Below the pieces are notes generated by a model. The model saw only the letters and a list, made by a program, of their open reading frames with translations, did no database searches and was not told the origin of the DNA. The position numbers and the translations under genes were made by a program. This document shows positions 51,428 through 60,058 of a DNA stretch of 64,000 nt, piece by piece (position 1 is the stretch's first letter; each line of letters begins with the position of its first letter). This DNA comes from Phreatobacter stygius (lineage in GTDB: Bacteria; Pseudomonadota; Alphaproteobacteria; Rhizobiales; Phreatobacteraceae): the NCBI RefSeq assembly GCF_005144885.1, contig NZ_CP039690.1, forward strand, positions 496,001-560,000, given 5' to 3'.

Positions 51428-52600
51428 CTACCCCGCATCCCACGTCACCGGCAGGTTCAACAGCCCCCGGAACGCCCAGCCGCCGATGCGCACCGGTTCG
51501 TCCCCGACGATCCGCAACCCCTTCAGCCGGGCGAACACGGTCGGCAGCGCGACCTCGGCGATCATCGCCCGCGAGGCCCAGGCGCCGGCGCAGAAATGCG
51601 GGCCGGCGCCGAAGGCGATGCTCTTGGATGAATCGCGCCTGACGTCGAACTGCTCGGCGCGGTCGAAATAGCCCTCGTCGCGATTGGCCGAGCTGAACAT
51701 GAAGAAGATCCGGTCATCCCGCTGGAAGGCGATGTCGCCGATCGTCCAGGGCTTGGCGATCCGGCGCGGCGACATGCCGATCGGCGAGATCCAGCGGGCA
51801 TATTCCTCGAACACCTGCAGCCAGGACACCGCCCCGGTCCGCGCCAGCTCGAGCTGGTCGGGATGGGTGAGCAGCGCCCAGACCGTGCCGGCAATGGCGT
51901 CGCGCGGCTCGTTCTGGCCGCCGCTGATGGCAAGCTTCACATTGGCCCTGACGCTCTCCATCGGCAGCCCCGCCGCCAGCTGGACGCTGATCAGGCTCTG
52001 GTCGGGCGCCTTGTCGAGCACCGGCAACATGGCGTCGATCGCCGCATCGATGCCCGCCGTCGCCGCCCGGCAGCGCGCCTCGACCTCGGGGTTGCCGGCA
52101 TAATTCGCGATGCCGTCGATCATCGCCTGCGACCAGGAGTCCATATCCTCGAAGCGCATATGGGTCAGGCCGGTCATCGACTTCAGGCATTCGGCCGAGA
52201 ACGGCAACGCGAAATCCCGGCAGAAATCGATCCGGCCCGCCGGATCCAGCTCGTCGAGAATACGGTTCGCATGGGCCTGGAACTGGGCGGTCCAGTGGTT
52301 CTTGACGGTCTTCGGCGAGACCGTCGGAAAGATCGCCTTGCGCTCGGCCATATGCGCCTCGCCGTCCTTGCGCATCATGTTGTGGCCCATCAGCCGGTTC
52401 ATCAGCCCCTCCGGCTGGTGCGAGCTGAAGACGTCGATCTGCTTCTCGCAGACGAAGATGTCGTCGCGCTTGGCGAACACCGTGCCGCCGAGCTGCGGCA
52501 CGAAGGCGATCGGCGCCTCCCGGCGCAGCCGTGCCAGAGCCGGATAGGGATCGCTCCAGAAGGCGGCCATATCGATATCGACACGCGGGGCAGTGCTCAC
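51428..52600 (-). CDS. cytochrome P450
   Basis: A 390-residue bacterial P450. EEYARWISPIGMSPRRIA holds the ExxR motif, FGAGPHFCAGAWASRAMIAE the heme-binding loop with the Cys ligand. The I-helix region LAISGGQNEPRDAI replaces the usual A(G)xxT pattern: Gln-Asn-Glu-Pro stands where Gly-x-Asp/Glu-Thr is expected, so the oxygen-activating Thr is missing. GTG 52600 with AGAGAGG upstream is the likely start. It is divergent from the biosynthetic operon across 333 bases and may oxidise its product. Confidence 0.9.
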   Translation of the reverse strand: MSTAPRVDIDMAAFWSDPYPALARLRREAPIAFVPQLGGTVFAKRDDIFVCEKQIDVFSSHQPEGLMNRLMGHNMMRKDGEAHMAERKAIFPTVSPKTVKNHWTAQFQAHANRILDELDPAGRIDFCRDFALPFSAECLKSMTGLTHMRFEDMDSWSQAMIDGIANYAGNPEVEARCRAATAGIDAAIDAMLPVLDKAPDQSLISVQLAAGLPMESVRANVKLAISGGQNEPRDAIAGTVWALLTHPDQLELARTGAVSWLQVFEEYARWISPIGMSPRRIAKPWTIGDIAFQRDDRIFFMFSSANRDEGYFDRAEQFDVRRDSSKSIAFGAGPHFCAGAWASRAMIAEVALPTVFARLKGLRIVGDEPVRIGGWAFRGLLNLPVTWDAG

Positions 52601-52933
52601 GGGCAGCCTCTCTTTGCGGCGGACGGCCTTGAGGGCGGCGAAGCCCGGTGGAATTGATGATCCATCACGACGGAGGATTCCGACAAGAGCGCTTTGCGCG
52701 CGGCCGTCCATGCGCCGAGGTCGCGGCGGTCGAACCCGAAGACCTGGCCGGAGAGCCAAGGGTGCGCCGGCCTCGGTGAAGCGCCCCGTGCGACGCCTCC
52801 GGTGTCGCGGACGAGACGACAGTCCGGTTGTAGGCGACGTCCGGTTGTAAGCGAAATGTCATCCAAACGAATGATGAAGAGCGCGGCATGGCGGGCGATA
52901 GATAAATGGCCTTAACCCTCAGCGGAGTTGACC
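52601..52933. promoter_or_regulatory. divergent control region between P450 and biosynthetic operon
   Basis: Gene-free stretch of 333 bases. It contains a 16-base direct repeat (52822-52837 and 52839-52854, see separate entry). No clear -35/-10 pair was found for either side. An AT-richer patch lies at 52855-52915 in front of the operon. Confidence 0.45.
52822..52854 (+). repeat. 17-base-period tandem repeat, GTCCGGTTGTA(G/A)GCGA
   Basis: Two copies match at 15 of 16 positions with a 17-base period, about 80-110 bases before the first gene of the operon. The spacing is near one and a half DNA turns. Direct repeats of this kind are used by response regulators and some activators. Confidence 0.6.
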
Positions 52934-55159
52934 ATGGCTCCGGCGCATGTACGGTCAAAACCGCTGGATCAAGATCTGCACGCGGTTTCTGAGCTCGCCG
53001 CTGCTTGTAAATGGTCAAACGCCCCGGACCACGCGCTGGATCAAGGCGGCCCGTTGTTTCGCCCCTATCAGCGGATGGGCGTCGATTTTGCCGATATCCC
53101 CGTCGTCGATCACCTCAAGAGCGTCACCACGCGGCATCCCGACAAGCTCGCGATCAGTGACGGCACCGATCGGCTGACCTACGCCGCGCTTCTCCAGGCG
53201 GTCGAGACGCTGTCCCGCCGGATCGCCGCCGTCGTTCCCGATGGCCAGGCGATCGGGATCTTTCTGGCCAATTCGGCATGGTACCCCGTGGCGATGCTGG
53301 CGAGCATGGCGGCCGGGAGGCCTGCGGTCCCGCTCAACACGCGAGACCCCCGCTCTCGGATCGACGAGATCGCGGCCACGGCGCGACTCTCGGCCGTCAT
53401 GTGCCTCGGCAGTGCCGACCAGGCGGGTTGGACGCAGAAGATCCGGTGGATCGACGTCGCCGCCGGCGGCATGCCGGCAGGCCGGCGGACGCCGGCACCA
53501 CCCCTGTCCCGTTCGGTCTCGGTCGAGGCTCCGGCCATCGTCCTCTACACCCCGGGCGGCACCGGACACCCCCAGGGCATCGTCAACAGCCAGCGCAGCC
53601 TGTTGCGGCGGGTCCAGCACTATGTCGACGCCTGCCACATCAATGCCGAGGACGTTTTCCTTCCCCTGGCCGGCCTCGCCACGATCGCCGGTTGCCGGGA
53701 GATTCTCGCCGCCCTCTTGAGCGGCGCCACGCTGCATCTCATCGAGGTCGAAGCGGTCGGCTTGCGCGCCGTCCGCGGCCGAATGCGAGCCGATCGCGTC
53801 ACGGTCACCTGTCTGGCGCCGGCGCTGCTTCGCCCGCTCCTGGCGGACGCCGCCGTCGATGCCTTCCGGTCGCTCAGGCTGGCCCGGATCGAGGGTGAGG
53901 CGGTGTCGTGGACCGATATCGCGCCGCTGCGCCAGGCCGTTTCGAAGGCCTGCCTGATCCAGATCGGCTACGGGTCGGCGGCGGCCAACGCTGCGCAATG
54001 GTTCTTGCCCCCCGACTGGCCGGATCACGGCCCGTCGGTGCCGGCCGGCAGGCTTCTGCCCGGCCTCAGCTTCGCGATCGTCGACGAAGACGGGCGCCCG
54101 GTGCGGCCTGACGAGAGCGGCGAGCTCTTGATCAGAGGCCCGGATGTCCTGCTCGGCCATTGGGACAGCGGGACCGTCATGGCCGCGGAATCGGATCCGG
54201 ACGATCCAGCTCTCCGGATCGTCGCAACCGGCGATCTCGCCCGGCTCGATGACCAGGGCCTTCTGCGGATCGTCGGCCGCAAAGGGGGCCAGATCCAGAT
54301 CAACGGCGCGGTCGCCGCCGCGCCGGCAGGCAATCGCCTCGCACCCAGGCAGGATGACACGCTTCCCATCCTGTTCCTGCTCCCGGGATCCGTTGGTTAT
54401 GGCCCGAGCTTCGCGGCCTTCGCCGCCTCCATGGGCAAGGTTGCCCGGGTGGCGCCCGTCCGCTATCCCGGGCTCCAGCAGATCTTGAGCGGACAGAACT
54501 CGCTCGCCGCCATCGCCACGGCGGCAATCGGGCAAATCGACCGGACCCAGCCCTCCGGCTCCGTCCGGCTTCTCGGCCACTCGCTCGGCGGCGCGGTGGC
54601 TTTCGAGGTTGCCGCGCGGCTGCTGGCCGCCGGTCGGTCCGTGACCTTCCTGGGGATCCTCGACACCAGCATCGTGGGCGAGCCGCGGGACTATCGCGAG
54701 ACCTTGATCCGCACAATCCACCGGATCCGGACCAATCGCGTCACCGCATCCCGGATGGTGTGCCGTGCGCTCGCAAAAGTCACGGTCGCGCTCGGCTGCG
54801 AGGCGCGCCTCGCCCGGATCCTCGATCGCCATCCCAAGGGGCAGTTCAACGCCACCTGCTTCAGGATCAAGCTGGAACTGCAGGAGGTCCTGCGGTCGCG
54901 GGCTTTCTTCGCCTGGCTGGCGGGACCGAAACCGATGCTGCCGATCACCGCCACCCTGTTCCGCTGCAACCGGCCGGGAATGCCCGAGGCGCTCGGCTGG
55001 GATCGTGCATTCACCCGCCTCGACGTGGTGCCGATCGCCGGTGGTCACCTCGACCTCATCGTCGAGCCGCATCTGGCAACCAACCGTCCGCTTATCGAGA
55101 AGGCCGTGGCCGAAACCTATTCGCCAGCCGAAACCGGCAAGCGGGAGAAAGGGTCATGA
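52934..55159 (+). CDS. adenylation-like domain fused to thioesterase, no carrier domain
   Basis: A 741-residue protein. Residues about 50-465 are an AMP-binding fold: YTPGGTGHPQG (205-215) stands for the phosphate loop but has Pro, Gly and Gln where Ser, Ser/Thr and Lys are usual; GDLARLDDQGLLRIVGRKG is the hinge. The C-terminal lid with the A10 Lys is missing. Residues 480-735 are an alpha/beta thioesterase: GHSLGG with S550, D577 and H705 as triad. No phosphopantetheine site is inside, so the separate carrier at 59788 may be its partner. The start ATG at 52934 is two codons after a TTG. Confidence 0.85.
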   Translation: MAPAHVRSKPLDQDLHAVSELAAACKWSNAPDHALDQGGPLFRPYQRMGVDFADIPVVDHLKSVTTRHPDKLAISDGTDRLTYAALLQAVETLSRRIAAVVPDGQAIGIFLANSAWYPVAMLASMAAGRPAVPLNTRDPRSRIDEIAATARLSAVMCLGSADQAGWTQKIRWIDVAAGGMPAGRRTPAPPLSRSVSVEAPAIVLYTPGGTGHPQGIVNSQRSLLRRVQHYVDACHINAEDVFLPLAGLATIAGCREILAALLSGATLHLIEVEAVGLRAVRGRMRADRVTVTCLAPALLRPLLADAAVDAFRSLRLARIEGEAVSWTDIAPLRQAVSKACLIQIGYGSAAANAAQWFLPPDWPDHGPSVPAGRLLPGLSFAIVDEDGRPVRPDESGELLIRGPDVLLGHWDSGTVMAAESDPDDPALRIVATGDLARLDDQGLLRIVGRKGGQIQINGAVAAAPAGNRLAPRQDDTLPILFLLPGSVGYGPSFAAFAASMGKVARVAPVRYPGLQQILSGQNSLAAIATAAIGQIDRTQPSGSVRLLGHSLGGAVAFEVAARLLAAGRSVTFLGILDTSIVGEPRDYRETLIRTIHRIRTNRVTASRMVCRALAKVTVALGCEARLARILDRHPKGQFNATCFRIKLELQEVLRSRAFFAWLAGPKPMLPITATLFRCNRPGMPEALGWDRAFTRLDVVPIAGGHLDLIVEPHLATNRPLIEKAVAETYSPAETGKREKGS

Positions 55160-56163
55160 ACCTGACTTTGCCCAGCGCGGCGTTCCAGGAATTCAGCAAG
55201 GACGTCTTGCGGCTCGATGCCCCATCCGAGGTCGAGCGCATCGCCGAAACCATGCGCAAGCAGGTCCTCGGGCTGTTCCGCCGCCGTGGCGTGGTCGTCG
55301 GCCTGTCCGGCGGCATCGACAGTTCCGTCGTCGCCGCCTTGAGCGCGCGCGCGCTGGGCAAGGACAAGGTGCTGGGACTGTTCATGCCCGAGCACCATTC
55401 CTCCGCCGATTCCCTCCGGCTCGGCCGTCGTATCGCGGCCCAGCTCGGCATCGACACCATCCTGGAGGACATCACGCCGGCGCTGGAGGGCCTCGGCGCC
55501 TATCGCCGGCAGATCGAGGCGATCAGGACCGTCGTTCCCGACTATGGCGAAGGCTGGAAATGCAAACTGGTGCTCGCGCCGGTTCTCGAAAGCAACGGCA
55601 TCAATGTGACCCGCCTGACGGTGCAGAGCCCCGAAGGCGAAACCCGCACCGTGCGGCTTCCGTCCGGCGCCTATCTGCAGATCGTCGCCGCGACCAACTA
55701 CAAGCAGCGCGTGCGCAAGATGACTGAATATTATCATGCCGACCGCCTGCATTACGCGGTCGCCGGCACGCCCAATCTCCTGGAATACGACCAGGGATTC
55801 TTCGTCAAGCAGGGCGACGGAATCGCCGACCTGATGCCGATCGCGCATCTCTACAAGACCCAGGTCTACCAGCTCGCGGAATATCTCGGGATCGACGAGG
55901 AGATCCGGCGGCGGCCGCCGACCTCGGATACGTTCTCCATGCCGCAGAGCCAGGAGGAGTTCTACTTCGCCCTGCCCTATCACCTCACCGACCTGTGCCT
56001 CTACGCGGTGAACCACCAGATCTCCGCCGACGAGGCCGCGCCGGTCGTCGGCCTCACCCCGGCCCAGGTCCGCAGCGTCTTCAAGGACATCGACAGCAAG
56101 CGCCGCGGCACGCGCTATCTGCACGCGCCGCCCCTGCACGTCGCTTCAGCACTGAAGGACTGA
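55156..56163 (+). CDS. NAD synthetase (NadE)-like ATP-dependent ligase
   Basis: A 335-residue N-type ATP pyrophosphatase. VVGLSGGIDSSVVAAL is the PP-loop, LQIVAATNYKQRVRKM and AGTPNLLEYDQGFF with KQGDG are NadE motifs, and LYKTQVYQLAEYLG is the KT site. It has no glutaminase domain. Coupled by ATGA to the adenylation-thioesterase gene and 5 bases from an AsnB-like gene. A duplicate NadE in a biosynthetic operon suggests it adenylates and amidates another carboxylate, or supplies NAD locally; the first reading is inference. Confidence 0.88.
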   Translation: MNLTLPSAAFQEFSKDVLRLDAPSEVERIAETMRKQVLGLFRRRGVVVGLSGGIDSSVVAALSARALGKDKVLGLFMPEHHSSADSLRLGRRIAAQLGIDTILEDITPALEGLGAYRRQIEAIRTVVPDYGEGWKCKLVLAPVLESNGINVTRLTVQSPEGETRTVRLPSGAYLQIVAATNYKQRVRKMTEYYHADRLHYAVAGTPNLLEYDQGFFVKQGDGIADLMPIAHLYKTQVYQLAEYLGIDEEIRRRPPTSDTFSMPQSQEEFYFALPYHLTDLCLYAVNHQISADEAAPVVGLTPAQVRSVFKDIDSKRRGTRYLHAPPLHVASALKD

Positions 56164-56168
56164 CCGGC

Positions 56169-58196
56169 ATGTGTGGCATCGCGGGGATCGTCACGACAGG
56201 TGCGGCCGGAGCGGCCCCTTCGCGCGAGGCGCTGCTGCGCATGGCCGGGGCGCTGGCGCATCGCGGCCCGGACGAGCGGGGCCTGTACCGCGACGAGCGT
56301 GCCGGCCTTGCCCATGCCCGCCTGTCGATCATCGATCTGGCCAATGGCCAGCAGCCTCTGGCCGACACCGGCGACACGACCTGGATCGTGTTCAACGGCG
56401 AGATCTTCAATTACGTCGAACTGCGCGAAAAGCTGGTCGCGCTCGGCCACCGGTTCCGCACCCGCAGCGACACGGAAGTCATCGTCCACGCCTATCGCGC
56501 CTGGGGCCCGGCCGCCTTCGAGCGCATGAACGGGCAATGGGCCGTGGCGATCTGGGACAAGGTCGCCGGCCGTCTCGTCTTGTCGCGCGACCGGACCGGC
56601 ATCTGCCCGCTGCATCTCTGCGAACACCGGGGCCGCCTTTACTTCGCCAGCGAAGTGAAGGCCATTTTCGCCGCCGACGCGTCGATCCCCCGGGCCTTCG
56701 ATCCCGCCGGCATCGATCAGACCTTCACGCTCTGGACGGTCGTGCCGCCGCAGGGCGTGTTTCAGGGGATCACCGAGCTCCCGCCCGGGCATGTCCGCAT
56801 TCATGAAAACGGCAGCCACCGCGAATGGGCCTTCTGGAAACCGCGCTATCCCGAGATGTCGGGCCCGCAGGACGGTCAGTTCGCCGGCTCGCGCGACGAC
56901 GCGGTGGAGGCGGTGCGCAGCGCACTCGAAGCCGCGACCGCGCTCCGCATGGTGCGCTCCGACGTGCCGGTCGGCAGCTATCTGTCCGGTGGGCTCGACA
57001 GCTCGCTCGTCGCGGCGCTCGGCAGCCGCCTCGCCGGCGAGCGCTTCCAGACCTTCTCGCTGCGCTTTGCCGACGGCGAATATGACGAGACCCATTTCCA
57101 GCGCCTGATGGTCCGCGCGACCGGCAGCGAGCACCATGAAATGGTGGTGTCGCGCCGGGACATCGCCGAGGTCTTCCCTCAGGTGATCCACCACACCGAG
57201 CGGCCGATCCTCAGGACCGCTCCGGCGCCACTGTTCCTCTTGTCGAAACTGGTGCGCTCCCGCGGCGTCAAGGTCGTGCTGACCGGCGAAGGCGCCGACG
57301 AAATGTTCGCCGGCTACGACCTGTTCCGCGAAGGCAAGGTCCGCCGCTTCTGGGGTCGCCAGCCCGCCTCGACGTTCCGGGCGCGGCTGCTGGAGCGGCT
57401 CTACCCCTATCTCACCCGCTCGCCGGTGCAGCAGCAGGCCATGGCGCGCCAGTTCTTCGGCCGGGATATCCAGGCCTACCGGGCGCCGGGCTTTGCCCAT
57501 GACACGCGCTGGCGCACCACCAGCGCCATCAAGCGGCTGTTCTCCGCCGACATGCGGGCCGAGGCGGCGCGCCGGGACGCGGTGGCCGAACTGATCGCCC
57601 GGCTGCCCCCGGAATTTTCGCGCTGGAGCTTTCTGGCGCAGGACCAGCATCTGGAGATCCAGACGCTGCTGTCGGGCTACCTGTTGTCCTCGCAGGGCGA
57701 CCGGATGCTGATGGCTCACTCGGTCGAAGGGCGCTTCCCGTTCCTGGACGAGGACGTCATGGCGCTCGCAAATTCGCTGCCGGCCGCCTACAAGCTGCGC
57801 GTGCTCGACGAAAAGCACGTGCTGAAGCGCGTCGCCGAACCGATCGTGCCGGCGGAGATCGTGACCCGCAAGAAGCAGCCGTTCCGGGCGCCCAACGCCT
57901 TGTGCTTCGTCGCCTCCGATGCGCCGGCCTATGTCGCCGACGCGCTTTCGGAAACCGCGCTGCGCCGGGCCAATGTCTTCGACCCGCCATCGGTCGCCCG
58001 GCTCCTGAGCAAGTGCAAGGCGCAGGCCGAGGCCGGCGACGGCGACCTCTCCAATTCCGACAACATGGCGCTGGTCGGCGTGCTGTCGACCCAGCTCCTG
58101 CACCACGAGTTCATCGCGGGCCTTCCCGCGCCGGCGCGCAGTGTCGAATTGCGCGTCGATGTCGATCACGAGCACCGGTCCGAGGTCCTCATCTGA
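56169..58196 (+). CDS. asparagine synthetase B-like glutamine amidotransferase
   Basis: A 675-residue class II amidotransferase. MCGIAGIV gives the Cys2 nucleophile of the glutaminase, RGPDERG and FNGEIFNYVELR follow. The synthetase part has SYLSGGLDSSLVAAL (PP-loop) and LTGEGADEMFAGYDLF. It makes amides from carboxylates with glutamine nitrogen. In O-antigen and natural-product clusters such enzymes amidate uronic acids or peptide-like intermediates. The stop overlaps the next start (TGATG). Host asparagine supply cannot be excluded. Confidence 0.92.
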   Translation: MCGIAGIVTTGAAGAAPSREALLRMAGALAHRGPDERGLYRDERAGLAHARLSIIDLANGQQPLADTGDTTWIVFNGEIFNYVELREKLVALGHRFRTRSDTEVIVHAYRAWGPAAFERMNGQWAVAIWDKVAGRLVLSRDRTGICPLHLCEHRGRLYFASEVKAIFAADASIPRAFDPAGIDQTFTLWTVVPPQGVFQGITELPPGHVRIHENGSHREWAFWKPRYPEMSGPQDGQFAGSRDDAVEAVRSALEAATALRMVRSDVPVGSYLSGGLDSSLVAALGSRLAGERFQTFSLRFADGEYDETHFQRLMVRATGSEHHEMVVSRRDIAEVFPQVIHHTERPILRTAPAPLFLLSKLVRSRGVKVVLTGEGADEMFAGYDLFREGKVRRFWGRQPASTFRARLLERLYPYLTRSPVQQQAMARQFFGRDIQAYRAPGFAHDTRWRTTSAIKRLFSADMRAEAARRDAVAELIARLPPEFSRWSFLAQDQHLEIQTLLSGYLLSSQGDRMLMAHSVEGRFPFLDEDVMALANSLPAAYKLRVLDEKHVLKRVAEPIVPAEIVTRKKQPFRAPNALCFVASDAPAYVADALSETALRRANVFDPPSVARLLSKCKAQAEAGDGDLSNSDNMALVGVLSTQLLHHEFIAGLPAPARSVELRVDVDHEHRSEVLI

Positions 58197-59749
58197 TGCA
58201 CGACGCCATACCGCTCCTGCACGATTACCTCATCCACGCCGCCTCCAAGCTCGGCGGCAAGGTGGCCCTTGTCTGCGGCCAGCAGCGTGTCAGCTATCGT
58301 GAGCTCGAGGCGCGCTCCAACGCGATCGCGCGGCACCTGGCCGGAGCCGGCGTCGCCCGCGGCGACCGGGTGATGATCTTCGCCGACAACACGGTCGAGA
58401 CAGTGGTGAGCTTCTGGGCGGTGCTCAAGGCCAATGCCGTGGCCTGCATCGTCAATCCGCTCACCAAGAGCGACAAGCTCGGCTATCTCATCGACGATTG
58501 CCGGCCAGCCGCGCTCATCACCGACAGCCATCTGCACGCGATATTCGCGGAGCCGGTGCGCGGCCGCCCGTTCTTGCGCCGGGTGATCGTCTCCGGGCCG
58601 ATCGGCGACGCAGAGCTCTCAGGCCTGCCCGATGCGGTGCGCTGGGACACCGCGGTCGAGGCCGACCGCGGCGCGGCACCGGCACGCCTCTGCATCGACA
58701 TCGACCTCGCCGCCATCATCTACACCTCCGGGTCGACAGGCGATCCCAAGGGCGTGATGCTGACGCACCGGAACATGCTCGCCGCGTCCACGTCGATCGC
58801 CTCCTACCTGGCGCTGCGCGAAGACGAGGTGATCCTCAACGTCCTGCCGCTAGCCTTCGATTACGGCCTGTACCAGATGATCATGGCGTTCCGCGCCGGT
58901 GCCCGGCTGGTGCTCGAACGCTCCTTCGCCTTCCCGCCCCAGGTCCTGACCCTGATCGCCAGCGAGAAGGTCACCGGCTTTCCCGGCGTGCCCACCATCT
59001 TTGCCGCGCTGTCGAGGCTCTCATCCCTTGGCGATCACGATCTCTCCAGCATTCGCTACGTCACCAACACGGCCGCCGCCCTGCCGCTGAAGCACATCCG
59101 GCTGCTCCAGGAGCTGTTTCCGCGCGCCCGGGTCTATTCGATGTACGGCCTGACCGAATGCAAACGTTGCACCTATCTGCCGCCGGAAGACCTCGACCGC
59201 AAACCGCTGAGCGTCGGCATCGCCATCCCGAACACGGAAATGTGGATCGTCGACGAGAACGACCAGCGCGTCGGCCCCGAGGTCGTCGGCCAGCTGGTGA
59301 TCCGCGGCGCGACGGTGATGCGCGGCTATTGGGGCAAGCCGGAGGCGACCGCCCGGAAGCTCCGGCCCGGCCCGCTGCCCGGCGAGCTGGTGCTCTACAC
59401 CGGCGATTACTGCCGGATGGACGCGGAGGGTTACCTCTATTTTGTCGGCCGCGGCGACGAGATCATCAAATCCCGCGGCGAGAAGGTCGCGCCAAAGGAG
59501 GTGGAGAACGCACTGATGGATATTCCAGGCGTCACGGAAGCCGCGGTCATCGGCGTTCCCGATGACCTTCTCGGCCAGGCGGTGAAGGCCTTTGTGGTGA
59601 TCGAGCAAGGCCGGACCATCGGCGAGAAACAGATCCAGAAAGAGTGCCAGCGGCGGCTCGAAAGCTTCATGGTCCCGAAATATGTCGTCATCGCCGCCAG
59701 CCTGCCGCGGACCGATACCGGCAAGCTCAGCAAAAAGACCCTGTCATGA
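58196..59749 (+). CDS. acyl-CoA synthetase / carrier-protein ligase (AMP-binding)
   Basis: A 517-residue adenylate-forming enzyme with complete motifs: IIYTSGSTGDPKGVMLTHRN (phosphate loop), SMYGLTECKR (A5), YTGDYCRMDAEGYLYFVGR (A7-A8) and PRTDTGKLSKKTL with the catalytic A10 Lys. It resembles enzymes that load an acid onto a stand-alone carrier. The carrier gene follows 38 bases later. It is likely the functional loading enzyme of the operon, in contrast to the degenerate adenylation domain at 52934. Confidence 0.92.
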   Translation: MHDAIPLLHDYLIHAASKLGGKVALVCGQQRVSYRELEARSNAIARHLAGAGVARGDRVMIFADNTVETVVSFWAVLKANAVACIVNPLTKSDKLGYLIDDCRPAALITDSHLHAIFAEPVRGRPFLRRVIVSGPIGDAELSGLPDAVRWDTAVEADRGAAPARLCIDIDLAAIIYTSGSTGDPKGVMLTHRNMLAASTSIASYLALREDEVILNVLPLAFDYGLYQMIMAFRAGARLVLERSFAFPPQVLTLIASEKVTGFPGVPTIFAALSRLSSLGDHDLSSIRYVTNTAAALPLKHIRLLQELFPRARVYSMYGLTECKRCTYLPPEDLDRKPLSVGIAIPNTEMWIVDENDQRVGPEVVGQLVIRGATVMRGYWGKPEATARKLRPGPLPGELVLYTGDYCRMDAEGYLYFVGRGDEIIKSRGEKVAPKEVENALMDIPGVTEAAVIGVPDDLLGQAVKAFVVIEQGRTIGEKQIQKECQRRLESFMVPKYVVIAASLPRTDTGKLSKKTLS

Positions 59750-59787
59750 CGTGAGCCAGCAGCAAAACCGACGGGAGAACACAGCCA

Positions 59788-60054
59788 ATGTTAGCGACAA
59801 AGGCACCAGACGGCATCTACAGAGAGCAAATCCGGGATTTCCTGGCGTCGAACTTCTACTTGCCCGACGCCGATGTCCTGGAGGACCACACCTCGCTGAT
59901 CGACCAGGGCATCATCGACTCGACGGGTGTGCTCGAGGTGATCGGCTTCATCGAGGAAACCTTCGGCATCACGGTCGAGGACAGCGAACTCCGGCCGGAG
60001 AACCTGGATTCGATCCAGGGCATCGCGCATTACGTCACCCGCAAGAAAAGCTGA
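59788..60054 (+). CDS. stand-alone acyl/peptidyl carrier protein
   Basis: An 88-residue carrier protein. SLIDQGIIDSTGVLEVIGF contains the phosphopantetheine attachment Ser (S45) in a DST context, different from the DSL of fatty-acid carriers. The acidic helix EETFGITVEDSEL completes the fold. It probably carries the acid activated by the preceding ligase and is used by the thioesterase of the first gene. The methyltransferase gene starts 4 bases after the stop. Confidence 0.93.
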   Translation: MLATKAPDGIYREQIRDFLASNFYLPDADVLEDHTSLIDQGIIDSTGVLEVIGFIEETFGITVEDSELRPENLDSIQGIAHYVTRKKS

Positions 60055-60058
60055 CGAC

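Noticed and set aside
53015-55072. A 685-codon open frame on the minus strand
   Set aside because: Antisense to the adenylation-thioesterase gene, low-complexity composition and no motif; a shadow of the real gene.
56115-58175. A 686-codon open frame on the minus strand
   Set aside because: Antisense to the AsnB-like gene with its clear motifs; composition is that of a mirror frame.
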